A stretch of DNA of 64,000 nt from assembly GCA_024638845.1 (NCBI GenBank), contig JAHEJN010000005.1, forward strand, positions 18,916 to 82,915, given 5' to 3'. The stretch comes from Acidimicrobiales bacterium (lineage in GTDB: Bacteria > Actinomycetota > Acidimicrobiia > Acidimicrobiales > JAHEJN01). Shown here in pieces: positions 54,589-63,761 of the stretch. Position 1 is the stretch's first letter. Each line of letters opens with the position of its first letter. Under the pieces are notes generated by a model that saw only the letters and a program-made list of their open reading frames with translations, ran no database searches and was not told the DNA's origin. Made by a program: the position numbers and the translations under genes.

Positions 54589-55728
54589 TCAGCTCGCCAG
54601 CTCGACAGCCCTGCGGGCCGCGGCGAGCATGGTGTCTTCCATCATCAGGGTGTCGGACAGAATCGGTTGCAGGATGGCTCGACCCTCGTCGGCGTTGGTG
54701 CCGTCGAGGCGGATCACGATGGGTGCGTCGATCGTGACCCGCTGCATCGCTTCGAGAATGCCGTTGGCCACCTCTTCGCCCCGGGTGATGCCGCCGAAGA
54801 TGTTGATGAGAATGCTCAACACATCGGGATCGTTGTTGATGACCTCGAGGGCGCCGGCCATCACATCGGCATTGGCCCCGCCGCCGACGTCGAGGAAGTT
54901 GGCCGACTTGCCGCCGACCTGGTTCACGACGTCGACCGTGCTCATGGCCAGTCCGGCTCCGTTGGCGATCACGCCGACCGAACCGTCGAGGCCCACGTAC
55001 TGCAGGCCCTTCTCGTGGGCTGCGGTCTCGCGCTCGTCACGCGGCTGGGTGGCGTCGTACTGGGCGTACTCGGGATGGCGAAACACGCTGTTGCCGTCGA
55101 GAGTCACCTTGGCGTCGAGCACGTGCACGACGTCGTCGGGAGTGACGATCAGCGGATTGATCTCACACAAGTCGGCGTCGCCCTCGGTGTAGGCGCGGTA
55201 CAGCTTGAGCAACATGTCGACCGCGCCGTCGGTGACGGCAGGGTTGAGGTCGGCGGCCAACACCCACTCACGAGCCACCTCGGGCGTGAGCCCGTCGACC
55301 GGATCGATCCAGATCTTGGCGATGGCGTCGGGGTTCTCCTCCGCCACGGTCTCGATCTCGACGCCACCCTCGGCCGACAACATGCCCAGGTGCTTCTTGG
55401 CGCTGCGATCGAGGGTGAAGCTGGCGTAGTACTCCTCGGCGATGTCGCTCGCCTTCTCGACCCAGACCCGCTTCACGATGTGGCCCTTGATGTCGAGGCC
55501 GAGGATGTTGGCGGCATGCTCCCGAACCGCGTCGAGGTCGGCGGCGAACTTCACCCCGCCGGCCTTGCCCCGACCGCCCGCATGAACCTGGGCCTTGACC
55601 ATCACCGGGGTCCCGACGTGCTCGGCGGCCGCAACGGCCTCGTCGACCGTGAAGGCGACCTCACCGGGCGACACGGGCATGCCGTACTCGGCGAAGAACT
55701 GCTTGCCCTGATATTCGAACAGATCCAC
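54589..55728 (-). CDS. sucC: Succinyl-CoA synthetase beta subunit
   Basis: The GTG at 55728 (VDLFEYQGKQFFAEYGMPV) is chosen over the ORF start at 55815 because GGAGG lies 7 nt upstream and the sequence matches the family from there. The 379-residue protein has the ATP-grasp parts VMVKAQVHAGGRGKAGGVKF and the C-terminal FLDVGGGANADV and NIFGGITRGEEVA. A TAGTAT box is about 55 nt upstream (55784-55789). It is cotranscribed with sucD. Confidence 0.95.
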   Translation of the reverse strand: MDLFEYQGKQFFAEYGMPVSPGEVAFTVDEAVAAAEHVGTPVMVKAQVHAGGRGKAGGVKFAADLDAVREHAANILGLDIKGHIVKRVWVEKASDIAEEYYASFTLDRSAKKHLGMLSAEGGVEIETVAEENPDAIAKIWIDPVDGLTPEVAREWVLAADLNPAVTDGAVDMLLKLYRAYTEGDADLCEINPLIVTPDDVVHVLDAKVTLDGNSVFRHPEYAQYDATQPRDERETAAHEKGLQYVGLDGSVGVIANGAGLAMSTVDVVNQVGGKSANFLDVGGGANADVMAGALEVINNDPDVLSILINIFGGITRGEEVANGILEAMQRVTIDAPIVIRLDGTNADEGRAILQPILSDTLMMEDTMLAAARRAVELAS

Positions 55729-55783
55729 CGGGGAGCCTCCGAGGGGAACGGGATTGGGGGTGGGGCCGACCGGGCCCTCGGCG

Positions 55784-55789
55784 ATACTA
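55784..55789 (-). promoter_or_regulatory. Candidate -10 box TAGTAT for sucCD
   Basis: TAGTAT lies about 55 nt before the sucC GTG, which gives a leader containing GGAGG. TTGCGT further upstream is a possible but oddly spaced (20 nt) -35. Confidence 0.4.
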
Positions 55790-55829
55790 GGCGGGTGCTC
55801 ACGATCATGACGCAACCGAGGCCGCCGAC

Positions 55830-56315
55830 ATGAGCCCGGTGGCCAGCGACGCGTCCTTCGACACGCGACGGGCCATCGTCGTCGGGGTGGTCGCCGTGGT
55901 GCTCGGCATCGGTCTCGTCGTCCTGGTCACCCGCCTCGCGGGCACCGGCACCCTCGACGTGAAACTCGGCGACGACCGCTTCCAGGACATCAGCGCCGCC
56001 AACCTGGCCCGACAGATCGACGAGGGCGGACCCGTGCTGTTTCCCGATGCCGGCACCGGGGAACGTGACATCATCGTGCAACACCTGGCCACCGACCCGA
56101 ACGAGGGTTGGTACGCCTTCAACGCCCAACGACCGGGCCAACCCCGGGAGTGCACCCTTGCGTGGCAGGCCGATCGGGACCTCTTCACCGACTCGTGCGA
56201 TCCGAGCGTGACCGTCCCCGCCGATGGCGGCGACCAGGTGAGCTATCCGGCCGAGGTCGACGCCGACGGCCGACTCGACATCGATCTCAACGCCGCAGAG
56301 CGCGACGAGAGCTGA
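55830..56315 (+). CDS. Single-pass membrane protein of unknown function
   Basis: The 161-residue protein has one N-terminal helix (AIVVGVVAVVLGIGLVVLVTRLA) and an exported domain of about 120 residues. Two cysteines (RECTLAWQADRDLF and DSCDPSVTVPAD) could form a disulfide. The LDVKLGDDRFQDISAANLARQI and NEGWYAFNAQ segments are distinctive but match no family I know. It is divergent from sucCD and converges on the glycosyltransferase gene with no gap. Confidence 0.65.
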   Translation: MSPVASDASFDTRRAIVVGVVAVVLGIGLVVLVTRLAGTGTLDVKLGDDRFQDISAANLARQIDEGGPVLFPDAGTGERDIIVQHLATDPNEGWYAFNAQRPGQPRECTLAWQADRDLFTDSCDPSVTVPADGGDQVSYPAEVDADGRLDIDLNAAERDES

Positions 56316-58073
56316 TCACCCACCCAGCACGGCGGCCGGTGGTCGAGGACCGACCAGACCACACGCGGCCAGCTGATCGGCACCTCGAAAGCGAACCGAC
56401 GTCGACGTCGGAGGAATCGCGGCGCCGTATTGCGACAACCGAGCGGCCTGGCGGCGGTCGCCGTTGGCCCGGTCGCGGCTGCGTGACACGTCGTCCAGCA
56501 GCTTCGTGTGCACGAGCGCGACCGACACCGACGCGACCCGAACCGGAAGCACCTCGTGGGTGCTCCACAAGCCCTGGAACAGCCCGGCTCGCACGAAGGC
56601 CGTTTTCACCAGCTCGACTGTGCAGTCGTCGCTGAGCATGCGGTACCGGACCCCACCCACCAGGCCTCGGTACGGCGCACCCACCCGGCCGACCGCGACG
56701 TGATCGTCGTCGAACCACGGCGCGCCGTCGGGCCCGGCGAACACGTCGATCACGTTGGCGTGAACCGCTTCGATGTCGGCCGGGAGAGAGCCGAGGAAGT
56801 CCCTCACCGAGTCGAAGCCGGGCGGGAGCACCAGCCGCTCGTCGGCATCGATCATCGAGACCCATGCACGTGGTTCGAGACGCCGCGCGAGCGCTGCGAA
56901 CCAGCTGCATCCGTTGCCCGCCTCGGCGAAGGTGGTGTCGGCCTCGAAGACGTCGACATCGGGCTGGGCGGCGAGCAGCTCGCTCGTACCGTCTGAGCTG
57001 TGATCGTCGACGATCCAGAACCGCTCGACCGCCAGTGCTCGGTGATGATCGAGGTAGGACTCGACGTTGTGTGCCTCGTTGCCCATCGCACCCAGCACCA
57101 CGAGGGCCGACGGCACCACCGATTCGGACACCGCTCGGAGAGACTGGGGCTGCATCGCCGATCGATGCCAGCGTGTGTGGGGCCACAACGCGCGCAACTG
57201 GCGGTCACGGGCCGAGTCGAAGTCGCCGCGCCGGGCGTCGGCCCAGGCCAGGAGCCTGCAACCCGGAACCGACTCGGCCGCTGGCGTCGAAGCAACATGT
57301 TCGACGATCTGGGTGGCGCGATCGTGCAGTCCGACAGCGACGAGGATCTCGGCCACCGCCAGCTCGGTCAGCGGATCGTGGGCCGGTGTGGGCAACGCCG
57401 GCGCCAATGACCGGAGCTCGGCGATGCGCGTGGGCCGCAGGAGGAACCGCGTCAGCGCCCGCAGCCCCCCGACCGAGGGGGTCTCGAGCTGGTCGGCCAT
57501 CAGCGCGCGGACGGACTCCTCGAATCGCTCGTGTTCACCGAGACGGGCTGCGAGCGACGCGATGTCGACCGGGAGGAGCCCGCTGTCGGCTTCGTCGAGC
57601 AGTCGCCCGGCGAGCGCATCGGCCCCACCGACGTCGCCACTCCTGTCGAGCAACCGAGGCAGATGGACCTGCGTTGCCGCATCGGGGAAGTCGTCGAACC
57701 GGCGCAGGAGCGCGGGGAATCGATCACCCCACTCGACCGGGCTGATCCTCGATGCCGACAGGAGCGCACCGCGATGCGCGGGCCCGTGACAGACCCAGTC
57801 GATCAACCCTTCGGTGGCCGCCGGGTGCCCGAGCTCGTGATTGCCGTGCAGCAGCCGCCATCGTGCCCGCTGATCGGTCGGGTCGGCTGCGCTCTGCTCC
57901 TGCCAGATCGGTACCGCCAGGTCGAAGCGCCCGAGGCGCTCACAGCTCCACGCGAACCCCACGTCGATCGCCACGCTCGTCTCGCCCCCAGCCCGGAGCT
58001 CTGCGAAGCCGTGGAACGCATCGATGATCCGGCCCCCAGCCAGAGCCGCCTGCGGGTCGAGCCGGCTTGTCAA
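56316..58073 (-). CDS. Glycosyltransferase family 2-like protein with helical N-terminal repeats
   Basis: The 585-residue protein has an N-terminal half (about 1-310) of helical TPR-like repeats and a C-terminal glycosyltransferase domain: ALVVLGAMGNEAHNVESYLDHH, FWIVDDHSSDGTSELLA and the metal-binding MIDADERLVLPPG. It resembles the glycosyl transferase family 2/92 type in which the first motif reads NEAxNVxxYLxHH. Acceptor unknown. The start is TTG at 58073, 4 nt after the UvrD stop, so the two are cotranscribed. It has no membrane helix. Confidence 0.8.
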   Translation of the reverse strand: MTSRLDPQAALAGGRIIDAFHGFAELRAGGETSVAIDVGFAWSCERLGRFDLAVPIWQEQSAADPTDQRARWRLLHGNHELGHPAATEGLIDWVCHGPAHRGALLSASRISPVEWGDRFPALLRRFDDFPDAATQVHLPRLLDRSGDVGGADALAGRLLDEADSGLLPVDIASLAARLGEHERFEESVRALMADQLETPSVGGLRALTRFLLRPTRIAELRSLAPALPTPAHDPLTELAVAEILVAVGLHDRATQIVEHVASTPAAESVPGCRLLAWADARRGDFDSARDRQLRALWPHTRWHRSAMQPQSLRAVSESVVPSALVVLGAMGNEAHNVESYLDHHRALAVERFWIVDDHSSDGTSELLAAQPDVDVFEADTTFAEAGNGCSWFAALARRLEPRAWVSMIDADERLVLPPGFDSVRDFLGSLPADIEAVHANVIDVFAGPDGAPWFDDDHVAVGRVGAPYRGLVGGVRYRMLSDDCTVELVKTAFVRAGLFQGLWSTHEVLPVRVASVSVALVHTKLLDDVSRSRDRANGDRRQAARLSQYGAAIPPTSTSVRFRGADQLAACGLVGPRPPAAVLGG

Positions 58074-58077
58074 GAGT

Positions 58078-60366
58078 CTAGATCTTCTCGAGCGGAGCCC
58101 AGCTCAACAACAGCACCTTCTCGCGGCCGTCGCTGAATCGAACTGTGGCCTCGGTGGTGTCGCCGGCTCCCTGCATGGCGATGATCACGCCCTCGCCGAA
58201 GGTGCTGTGACGAACGCCATCGCCGGTCTTCAGCCCGAGGGAGTCGGCCCCGCTCGGTTCGGGTGCTGAACGGGCCCGAATTGTGGCCTCGACCCGCTCT
58301 TCACGGTGACCACCCCAGGACGTGCGGCCGAGGCGGCTCTGCGAGCGGCGCCGCGCCGACCGGCTGCCCTCGGCCTCGTCGACCAGCTCGGTCGGGACCT
58401 CCTCGAGGAACCGGCTGGGCGGGTTGTACTGCGTGTTGCCGTAGAGCGTTCGGCTCCAGGCGTGGGTGAGGAAGAGGCGCTGCTGGGCACGCGTGATACC
58501 CACGTAGGCCAGCCGCCGCTCTTCTTCGAGCTCATCGGGATCACCGAGGGCGCGGGCATGGGGGAACACGCCGTCTTCCATCCCGAGGAGGAACACGATC
58601 GGGTACTCGAGGCCCTTGGCCGAGTGCATCGTCATGAGCACCACCGAGCTCTCGTCGTCGTCGAGCGCGTCGGTGTCGGATACCAGGCTCACCTGTTCGA
58701 GAAAGTCGTCGGTGTGGGGGAACTCGCGGGCGACACCCACGAGCTCGGCCAGATTCTCGATCCGTCCGTCGGCCTCGACACTGTGCTCGGCCCGCAGTTC
58801 ACCGAGATACCCGCTGGCCTCGAGCAGATGCTCGATCAGCGGCCCGGGACCGCCGTCGTCGAGGGCCGAGGCCTCGTCGATGAGATCGAGGAAGGTGGCG
58901 ATCCCCTTCACCGCCGTACCGCTCACCCCGGCGTCGTTCGATTCACGCAGGGCCTGCATGAAGGTGAGCCCCCGCGATGCAGCCCAGGTGTCGATACGGG
59001 CGACCGATGAGTCGCCGATGCCCCGCTTGGGTGTGTTGAGCACCCGCTTGACCGACACCTCGTCGATGGGGTTCACGACGCACCGCAGATACGCGAGCGC
59101 GTCCTTCACCTCGCGGCGATCGTAGAAACGCGTACCGCCGATGACCTTGTAGGGGATGCCCACCCGCACCAAATGCTCCTCGAGCACTCGACTCTGGGCG
59201 TTGGTGCGGTAAAAAACCGCCATCTCGCCCCAGCGCATCGCGTCGGAGTCGTGCAGGGTGGCGAGCTGATGGGCCACCCATTGCGCCTCGTCGGCCTCGT
59301 CGTCGGCGTGATAGCGGGTGATGCGAGCGCCTTTGCCCTTGTCGGTCCAGAGGTGCTTGGGCTTGCGACCGAAGTTGTTGTCGATGACGGCATTGGCGGC
59401 ATCGAGAATCGTCTGGGTCGACCGGTAGTTCTGCTCGAGGAGCACGACGGTGGCATCGGGGAATGCGGTCTCGAACTCGAGGATGTTGCGGATGTCGGCC
59501 CCCCGGAACCGGTAGATCGACTGGTCGCTGTCACCCACGACACACACCTGGCGGTGTTCGCCGGCCAACAGCGTGACCAGCTCGTTCTGCACCGAGTTGG
59601 TGTCCTGGTACTCGTCGACGAGCACGTGGCGGAAGCGCCGTCGGTACGACTCGAGTATGTCGGCGCTCTGGTGGAAGAGGCGCACCGTCTCGAGCAGGAG
59701 GTCGTCGAAGTCCATGGCGCCGGCCTTCTTCAGCCGGTCCTGGTACTCCCGGTAGACGTCGGCCACCTTGCGTTCGATGAGCACGGTGGCGTTGGTGGCG
59801 TACTGCTCGGGGCCGATCATCTCGTTCTTCGCGTTGGAGATCTGCGCATGCATCGACCGCGGCGGGAAGCGTTTCGAGTCGAGGTCGAGATCGCGGAGCA
59901 CGTAGCTGGTGAGCCGCAGGGCGTCGGCCTGGTCGTAGATGGTGAACGCCGACGGGAAGCCCGCGTGCTTCGCTTCCCGGCGCAGGATGCGCACACACGC
60001 CGCGTGGAATGTCGACACCCACATCTTGTCGGCGACAGGACCCACCAGGCCCCGGAGGCGCTGCTTCATCTCGTCGGCCGCCTTGTTGGTGAAGGTGATG
60101 GCCAGGATCTCGAAGGGCGAGATGCCCAGCTCCTCGATGAGATGGGCGATCCGATGGGTGAGGACTCGCGTCTTGCCCGAGCCGGCACCGGCCACGATCA
60201 GCAGCGGGCCGCTGTCGTGGACCACGGCGTCGCGTTGGGCCGGATTGAGCCCGTCGAGCAGATCGACCCGGGGCCGGCGGTGGGGCTCCTCGTCGCCGTA
60301 CTCGACCTCGTCGGGTGGTGGCTCGTCGGGCGCGCCGAACGGGTCATCTGCGGAGAAGCGCGACAT
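58078..60366 (-). CDS. UvrD/PcrA-type superfamily 1 DNA helicase
   Basis: The ATG at 60366 (MSRFSADDPFGAP) is preferred because TAGGGT lies 7 nt upstream. The 762-residue protein has Walker A VAGAGSGKTRVL, Walker B HVLVDEYQDTN, motif III SDQSIYRFRGAD, motif IV LEQNYRST and motif V/VI MTMHSAKGLEYP and YVGITRAQ. The C-terminal Tudor-like domain (VRHSTFGEGVIIAMQ...VLLLSWAPLEKI) is the RNA polymerase-contacting part of PcrA. It unwinds DNA in repair and in removing stalled transcription complexes. Confidence 0.94.
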   Translation of the reverse strand: MSRFSADDPFGAPDEPPPDEVEYGDEEPHRRPRVDLLDGLNPAQRDAVVHDSGPLLIVAGAGSGKTRVLTHRIAHLIEELGISPFEILAITFTNKAADEMKQRLRGLVGPVADKMWVSTFHAACVRILRREAKHAGFPSAFTIYDQADALRLTSYVLRDLDLDSKRFPPRSMHAQISNAKNEMIGPEQYATNATVLIERKVADVYREYQDRLKKAGAMDFDDLLLETVRLFHQSADILESYRRRFRHVLVDEYQDTNSVQNELVTLLAGEHRQVCVVGDSDQSIYRFRGADIRNILEFETAFPDATVVLLEQNYRSTQTILDAANAVIDNNFGRKPKHLWTDKGKGARITRYHADDEADEAQWVAHQLATLHDSDAMRWGEMAVFYRTNAQSRVLEEHLVRVGIPYKVIGGTRFYDRREVKDALAYLRCVVNPIDEVSVKRVLNTPKRGIGDSSVARIDTWAASRGLTFMQALRESNDAGVSGTAVKGIATFLDLIDEASALDDGGPGPLIEHLLEASGYLGELRAEHSVEADGRIENLAELVGVAREFPHTDDFLEQVSLVSDTDALDDDESSVVLMTMHSAKGLEYPIVFLLGMEDGVFPHARALGDPDELEEERRLAYVGITRAQQRLFLTHAWSRTLYGNTQYNPPSRFLEEVPTELVDEAEGSRSARRRSQSRLGRTSWGGHREERVEATIRARSAPEPSGADSLGLKTGDGVRHSTFGEGVIIAMQGAGDTTEATVRFSDGREKVLLLSWAPLEKI

Positions 60367-60373
60367 CGAGGTC

Positions 60374-60379
60374 ACCCTA
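60374..60379 (-). promoter_or_regulatory. Candidate -10 box TAGGGT for the helicase gene
   Basis: TAGGGT ends 7 nt before the ATG at 60366 on the minus strand. Confidence 0.5.
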
Positions 60380-60417
60380 CTGGGCGGCTGCGACACCGCT
60401 GCGGCCCCATCGACGGC

Positions 60418-61224
60418 TCAGGACAGCAGCCGCGCGCGGAACAGATCGAGCACCTGGTCGAGGGCTCGGCGGGTGGCATGACCGGGCTCGTCCTGGAGGT
60501 CGAGGGTGAGGACCGAGTGGGCCCGCCGGCTCACGCCGTTGCGGTTGCCTGCACCGGAGTCGATCTCGACGGCGACGAAGCCCTCACCCAGCTCGCGCCG
60601 CAGGGTGTCGAACCGGGCGGCGGGCGACATCGAGTCCTCCGAGAACCGGAGGCCCAGCACCGGGCAACCCTCAGCCACCCGTTCCTTGACCACGGCGAGG
60701 TCGACCTTCGACAGATGCGGTGCCGCCTTGCGCTTCCGGCCGATGCCCAACGGAAGACTCGGCTGGCTGAGTACCGGCGCCACCACGACCGGGTCGACCA
60801 TCATGGCCAGCGCGAATCCCCCGCTCCAGCACATACCCACCACGCCGACGCCCGGTCCGCCCGCCTCGCCGTGCACGTCGCGTGCCAGGGCCCGCAGCCA
60901 ATCGGTGACGGGGGGTGACTTCTTGGTACTGAACGCAGCGAACTCGCGGGCCACACATCCCTTGGCCAGGGACTTCACCGAGTAGCCGACCGTGACCGGT
61001 CGGCCCGGCTCACCGTAGAGCGACGGCACGACGACCGTGCATCCGATGTCGACGATGCGACGGGCGAAGTCGGCGACGTCGGGGCTGATGCCCGGCATCT
61101 CGGTGAGCACCAGCACGGCCGGACCGTTGCCGGCCAACAGGACGGTCTTGGTCTTGGCCAGATAGGTGCGTTGCTCTCGCGTGAAGTCGCTCAGGTCGTC
61201 GGGAGTCTGCGTGCCCATTCCCAT
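60418..61224 (-). CDS. Dienelactone hydrolase family alpha/beta hydrolase
   Basis: The 268-residue protein has an oxyanion region (AVLVLTEMPGISPDVADFARRI) and a cysteine nucleophile in VGMCWSGGFAL. A late histidine in SRRAHSVLT probably completes the triad. This is the dienelactone hydrolase fold, used for lactones and other esters; the natural substrate is unknown. The ATG at 61224 follows TAGGGT by 6 nt. It is divergent from the F420 oxidoreductase with about 48 bp between. Confidence 0.85.
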   Translation of the reverse strand: MGMGTQTPDDLSDFTREQRTYLAKTKTVLLAGNGPAVLVLTEMPGISPDVADFARRIVDIGCTVVVPSLYGEPGRPVTVGYSVKSLAKGCVAREFAAFSTKKSPPVTDWLRALARDVHGEAGGPGVGVVGMCWSGGFALAMMVDPVVVAPVLSQPSLPLGIGRKRKAAPHLSKVDLAVVKERVAEGCPVLGLRFSEDSMSPAARFDTLRRELGEGFVAVEIDSGAGNRNGVSRRAHSVLTLDLQDEPGHATRRALDQVLDLFRARLLS

Positions 61225-61230
61225 GCCCGA

Positions 61231-61236
61231 ACCCTA
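61231..61236 (-). promoter_or_regulatory. Candidate -10 box TAGGGT for the dienelactone hydrolase gene
   Basis: TAGGGT ends 6 nt before the ATG at 61224 on the minus strand. A matching TAGCGT for the opposite gene lies at 61259-61264. Confidence 0.5.
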
Positions 61237-61258
61237 GGCCGGACCGCGCGGCAGCAGG

Positions 61259-61264
61259 TAGCGT
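61259..61264 (+). promoter_or_regulatory. Candidate -10 box TAGCGT for the F420 oxidoreductase gene
   Basis: TAGCGT ends 8 nt before the ATG at 61273, slightly longer than the 6-7 nt seen elsewhere. Confidence 0.4.
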
Positions 61265-61272
61265 CCACGCGC

Positions 61273-62205
61273 ATGACCCACCCGATCCGCTTCTGTGTCG
61301 CCGCGGGCCTCGTCAACGACGCGGCCGACTTCCTCGACAACGCTCGCCGGGCCGAAGACCTCGGGTACGACGCGCTGGCCATCGCCGACCATCTCGGTGA
61401 CCAGCTCGCCCCGCTCCTCGCCCTGACCGCGGCAGCCGGCGTCACCAGCACCCTGAAGCTCCAGACGCTGGTGCTGGCCAACGACTACCGCCATCCGGGC
61501 ATTCTCGCCAAGGAGGTCACCACGCTCGACCAGCTCAGTGGCGGCCGCCTCGAGCTCGGTATCGGGGCGGGCTGGATGCTCACCGACTACGAGCAGATGG
61601 GCATGAGCTACGACCGGCCCGGCACGCGCATCACCCGTCTGGCCGAGAGCGTTGCCATTCTCAAGGCGGCCTTCACCGGCGAGGCCGTCGACTTCCACGG
61701 CGACCACTATTCGATCACCGGGCTGGTGAACGGTCCCGCTCCGGTGCGGCCGGGCGGTCCGCCGCTGCTGGTCGCCGGAGGCGGGCGCAAGGTGCTCTCG
61801 CTGGCCGCGCGCGAGGCCGACATCGTCGGGGTGAACCCGTCGTTGGCTGCCGGCGTCATCGACGAGCGGGCCGGCCCATCGGCGACACCCGATGCCACCG
61901 ACGAGAAGATCGAGTGGATCCGCGAGGCCGCAGGCGATCGCTTCGGCGAGCTGGAGCTCCAGACACGAGTGCACCTGGCCACGATCTCCGACGACCGACA
62001 AGGCATGGCCGAGCTCCTCGGCCCGGCCCTCGGCGTTGCCGCCGACGAGGCGCTCGAGTCGCCTCACGCCCTGGTGGGTTCGGTCGAACAGTGCATCGAG
62101 ACCGTCCTCGGCTGGCGCGAACGCTGGGGTATCACCTACGTGAGTATCGGCTCCGAAGCGATGGACGAGATGGCGCCGGTGGTGGCCGAGCTCGCCGGGC
62201 GGTGA
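61273..62205 (+). CDS. F420-dependent LLM-class oxidoreductase (TIGR03621-like)
   Basis: The 310-residue protein shows the luciferase-like monooxygenase TIM barrel: FCVAAGLVNDAADFLDNARRAEDLGYDALAIADH, LVLANDYRHPGILAKEVTTLDQLSGGRLELGIGAGWM and PPLLVAGGGRKVL. Related actinobacterial enzymes use coenzyme F420 rather than FMN, which fits the putative F420-associated protein at the left end of the window. The substrate is unknown. The ATG at 61273 is supported by TAGCGT upstream. The acetyltransferase follows after 4 nt. Confidence 0.88.
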   Translation: MTHPIRFCVAAGLVNDAADFLDNARRAEDLGYDALAIADHLGDQLAPLLALTAAAGVTSTLKLQTLVLANDYRHPGILAKEVTTLDQLSGGRLELGIGAGWMLTDYEQMGMSYDRPGTRITRLAESVAILKAAFTGEAVDFHGDHYSITGLVNGPAPVRPGGPPLLVAGGGRKVLSLAAREADIVGVNPSLAAGVIDERAGPSATPDATDEKIEWIREAAGDRFGELELQTRVHLATISDDRQGMAELLGPALGVAADEALESPHALVGSVEQCIETVLGWRERWGITYVSIGSEAMDEMAPVVAELAGR

Positions 62206-62209
62206 TCCC

Positions 62210-63139
62210 GTGAGCGCACCGCCGGTGGGCTTCCCCGACGGGTTGTCGACTCGTGGCGCATCGACGAGCGACGTCGACATCGTCTTCGAGCTCTTCCGGA
62301 CGACCGACCTGCACGACCAGGGCGTGGTCATGATCACCCGTGAGGACATCGAAGCCGACATGGCCGACCCGGAGGCCGATCTGATCAACGACAACCTGCT
62401 GGTGTTCGACGGCGCACAGCTCGTCGGTTACGTCGAGGTCCCGGGCTGGCGCGCCGACGGGGAGGTGCATCCCGATCACCGCGGTCGAGGTATCGGATCG
62501 GCTCTGATCGACTGGATGGAGGCTCGGGCGCTGGCCCGGACACCGGTCGATGCCGACGTGCGCGTGGGCCAAACCAAATTCGACGGGTGCACCGAGGCCA
62601 TCGAGCTGTTCCAGCGCCGCGGCTACGAGGCGCGCCACACCTCCTGGGTTCTGTACTTTCCGCCCGATGCCGAGATCGTCGATCGCCATCCGCCCGGCGT
62701 CGAGATCCGGGCGTTTGCCGGGCCCGAGCTCCCCGCCATCCACCGACTGATCGAAGATGCCTTCAACGAGTGGCCCAATCGCACGCCCACCTCGTACGCC
62801 TCGTGGCTGGCCCATACCGTCGAACGATCCGACTTCGACCCCGCACTGCTGCGGGTGGCCGTGGAGGGCGAGACCGTCGTCGGTGTGTGCCACGGCCTCG
62901 ACGCACCGGACGAGGGCTGGGTCGACAGCGTCGCCGTGCGCCGCGATCGTCGGGGGCGGGGTATCGCCCAGGCGTTGTTGGCTCAGACCTTCGGTGACCT
63001 GCGCCGCCGGGGAAGACCGCGGCTCGGTCTCAGCACCGACTCACGAACAGGTGCCCTCGACCTCTATCTCCGTCTCGGCATGGAGGTCGAGGCTACTTAC
63101 CGCCACTGGTCGAGGCTGCTGCGACGCGCCGGGAAGTGA
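62210..63139 (+). CDS. Tandem-GNAT acetyltransferase (mycothiol synthase-like)
   Basis: The 309-residue protein has two GNAT domains in tandem, each with an acetyl-CoA loop: VHPDHRGRGIGSALIDW near residue 86 and VRRDRRGRGIAQALLA near residue 245. This layout is that of MshD, which acetylates the cysteine of the mycothiol precursor, but other tandem-GNAT proteins exist, so MshD is only a suggestion. The GTG start follows the LLM gene by 4 nt. It is convergent with the DinB-like gene. Confidence 0.75.
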   Translation: MSAPPVGFPDGLSTRGASTSDVDIVFELFRTTDLHDQGVVMITREDIEADMADPEADLINDNLLVFDGAQLVGYVEVPGWRADGEVHPDHRGRGIGSALIDWMEARALARTPVDADVRVGQTKFDGCTEAIELFQRRGYEARHTSWVLYFPPDAEIVDRHPPGVEIRAFAGPELPAIHRLIEDAFNEWPNRTPTSYASWLAHTVERSDFDPALLRVAVEGETVVGVCHGLDAPDEGWVDSVAVRRDRRGRGIAQALLAQTFGDLRRRGRPRLGLSTDSRTGALDLYLRLGMEVEATYRHWSRLLRRAGK

Positions 63140-63757
63140 TCAGCCGTCGCGGCCCATCAACGCCAACAGCCGGGTGGCAGCGTCGGCGTCGAGACCGACA
63201 GGAATCGGTGGGCCGAACTGCTCGCTGTCGAGCACGGCACCAGCCATGGGGCGAATGAAATCGAGCGCCCATTCGGCCGGCAGATCGGGCAAGGGCCGAT
63301 CGACGCCCAGCGCGTGCGCGAGATCCCAGCCGTGGGCCAGATTCTCCACCACCCGCATACCGGCCAGCTGCTCGCCGGTGGCGGTACCCAACGGATGCGG
63401 GTAGCTGGCGGCCAGAGCGCCGACCTCACCGAGCGCACCGAGCAGTCCGAGCGCCACCCCGCGCCAAGTGGCCATGGCGTTGGTGCCTATCGCCGAGGTG
63501 TCGACCTCGGTGGTCCACTCGACGTTCTCGCCTCGGACGAGAGCCGAGATCTGGGCCTCGTTGATGATCACATGGGCGACCAGGCGGCGTATGTCCCATT
63601 CGTCGACCGGACGATCCCAGTCGGCCTCGCCCACCAGCGCCAGCGTCTCGCCGAAGTAGGCGAGGGCTGCCTTCAGCGCGTCGAGCGGTGCCAGGGCTGG
63701 GTCGTTGGCGGGATCGGCGTCGTTGGCGGGATCGGCGTCGTTGCCAGGATCGGACAC
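63140..63757 (-). CDS. DinB/mycothiol-dependent isomerase-type metal-binding protein (TIGR03086-like)
   Basis: The 205-residue protein has the helical DinB/MDMPI pattern with probable metal ligands in LVAHVIINEAQ and ENLAHGWDLAHALG. Family members often use mycothiol. The N-terminus repeats NDADPA (three 18-bp DNA copies), which is disordered and unlike the family. The GTG start lies 4 nt after the guaA stop, so the two are cotranscribed. Substrate unknown. Confidence 0.75.
   Translation of the reverse strand: MSDPGNDADPANDADPANDPALAPLDALKAALAYFGETLALVGEADWDRPVDEWDIRRLVAHVIINEAQISALVRGENVEWTTEVDTSAIGTNAMATWRGVALGLLGALGEVGALAASYPHPLGTATGEQLAGMRVVENLAHGWDLAHALGVDRPLPDLPAEWALDFIRPMAGAVLDSEQFGPPIPVGLDADAATRLLALMGRDG
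63701..63754. repeat. 18-bp tandem repeat, three copies, in the N-terminus of the DinB-like gene
   Basis: Copies start at 63701, 63719 and 63737. The first two are identical (GTCGTTGGCGGGATCGGC) and the third differs at a few bases. In frame they encode repeated Asn-Asp-Ala-Asp-Pro-Ala units, so copy number changes would not shift the frame. Confidence 0.9.
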
Positions 63758-63761
63758 CGGG

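Noticed and set aside
53830-55833. 667-residue plus-strand ORF
   Set aside because: Antisense shadow of sucC and sucD.
63701-63754. Possible CRISPR-like repeat
   Set aside because: The 18-bp units are directly adjacent with no spacers and lie inside a coding frame.
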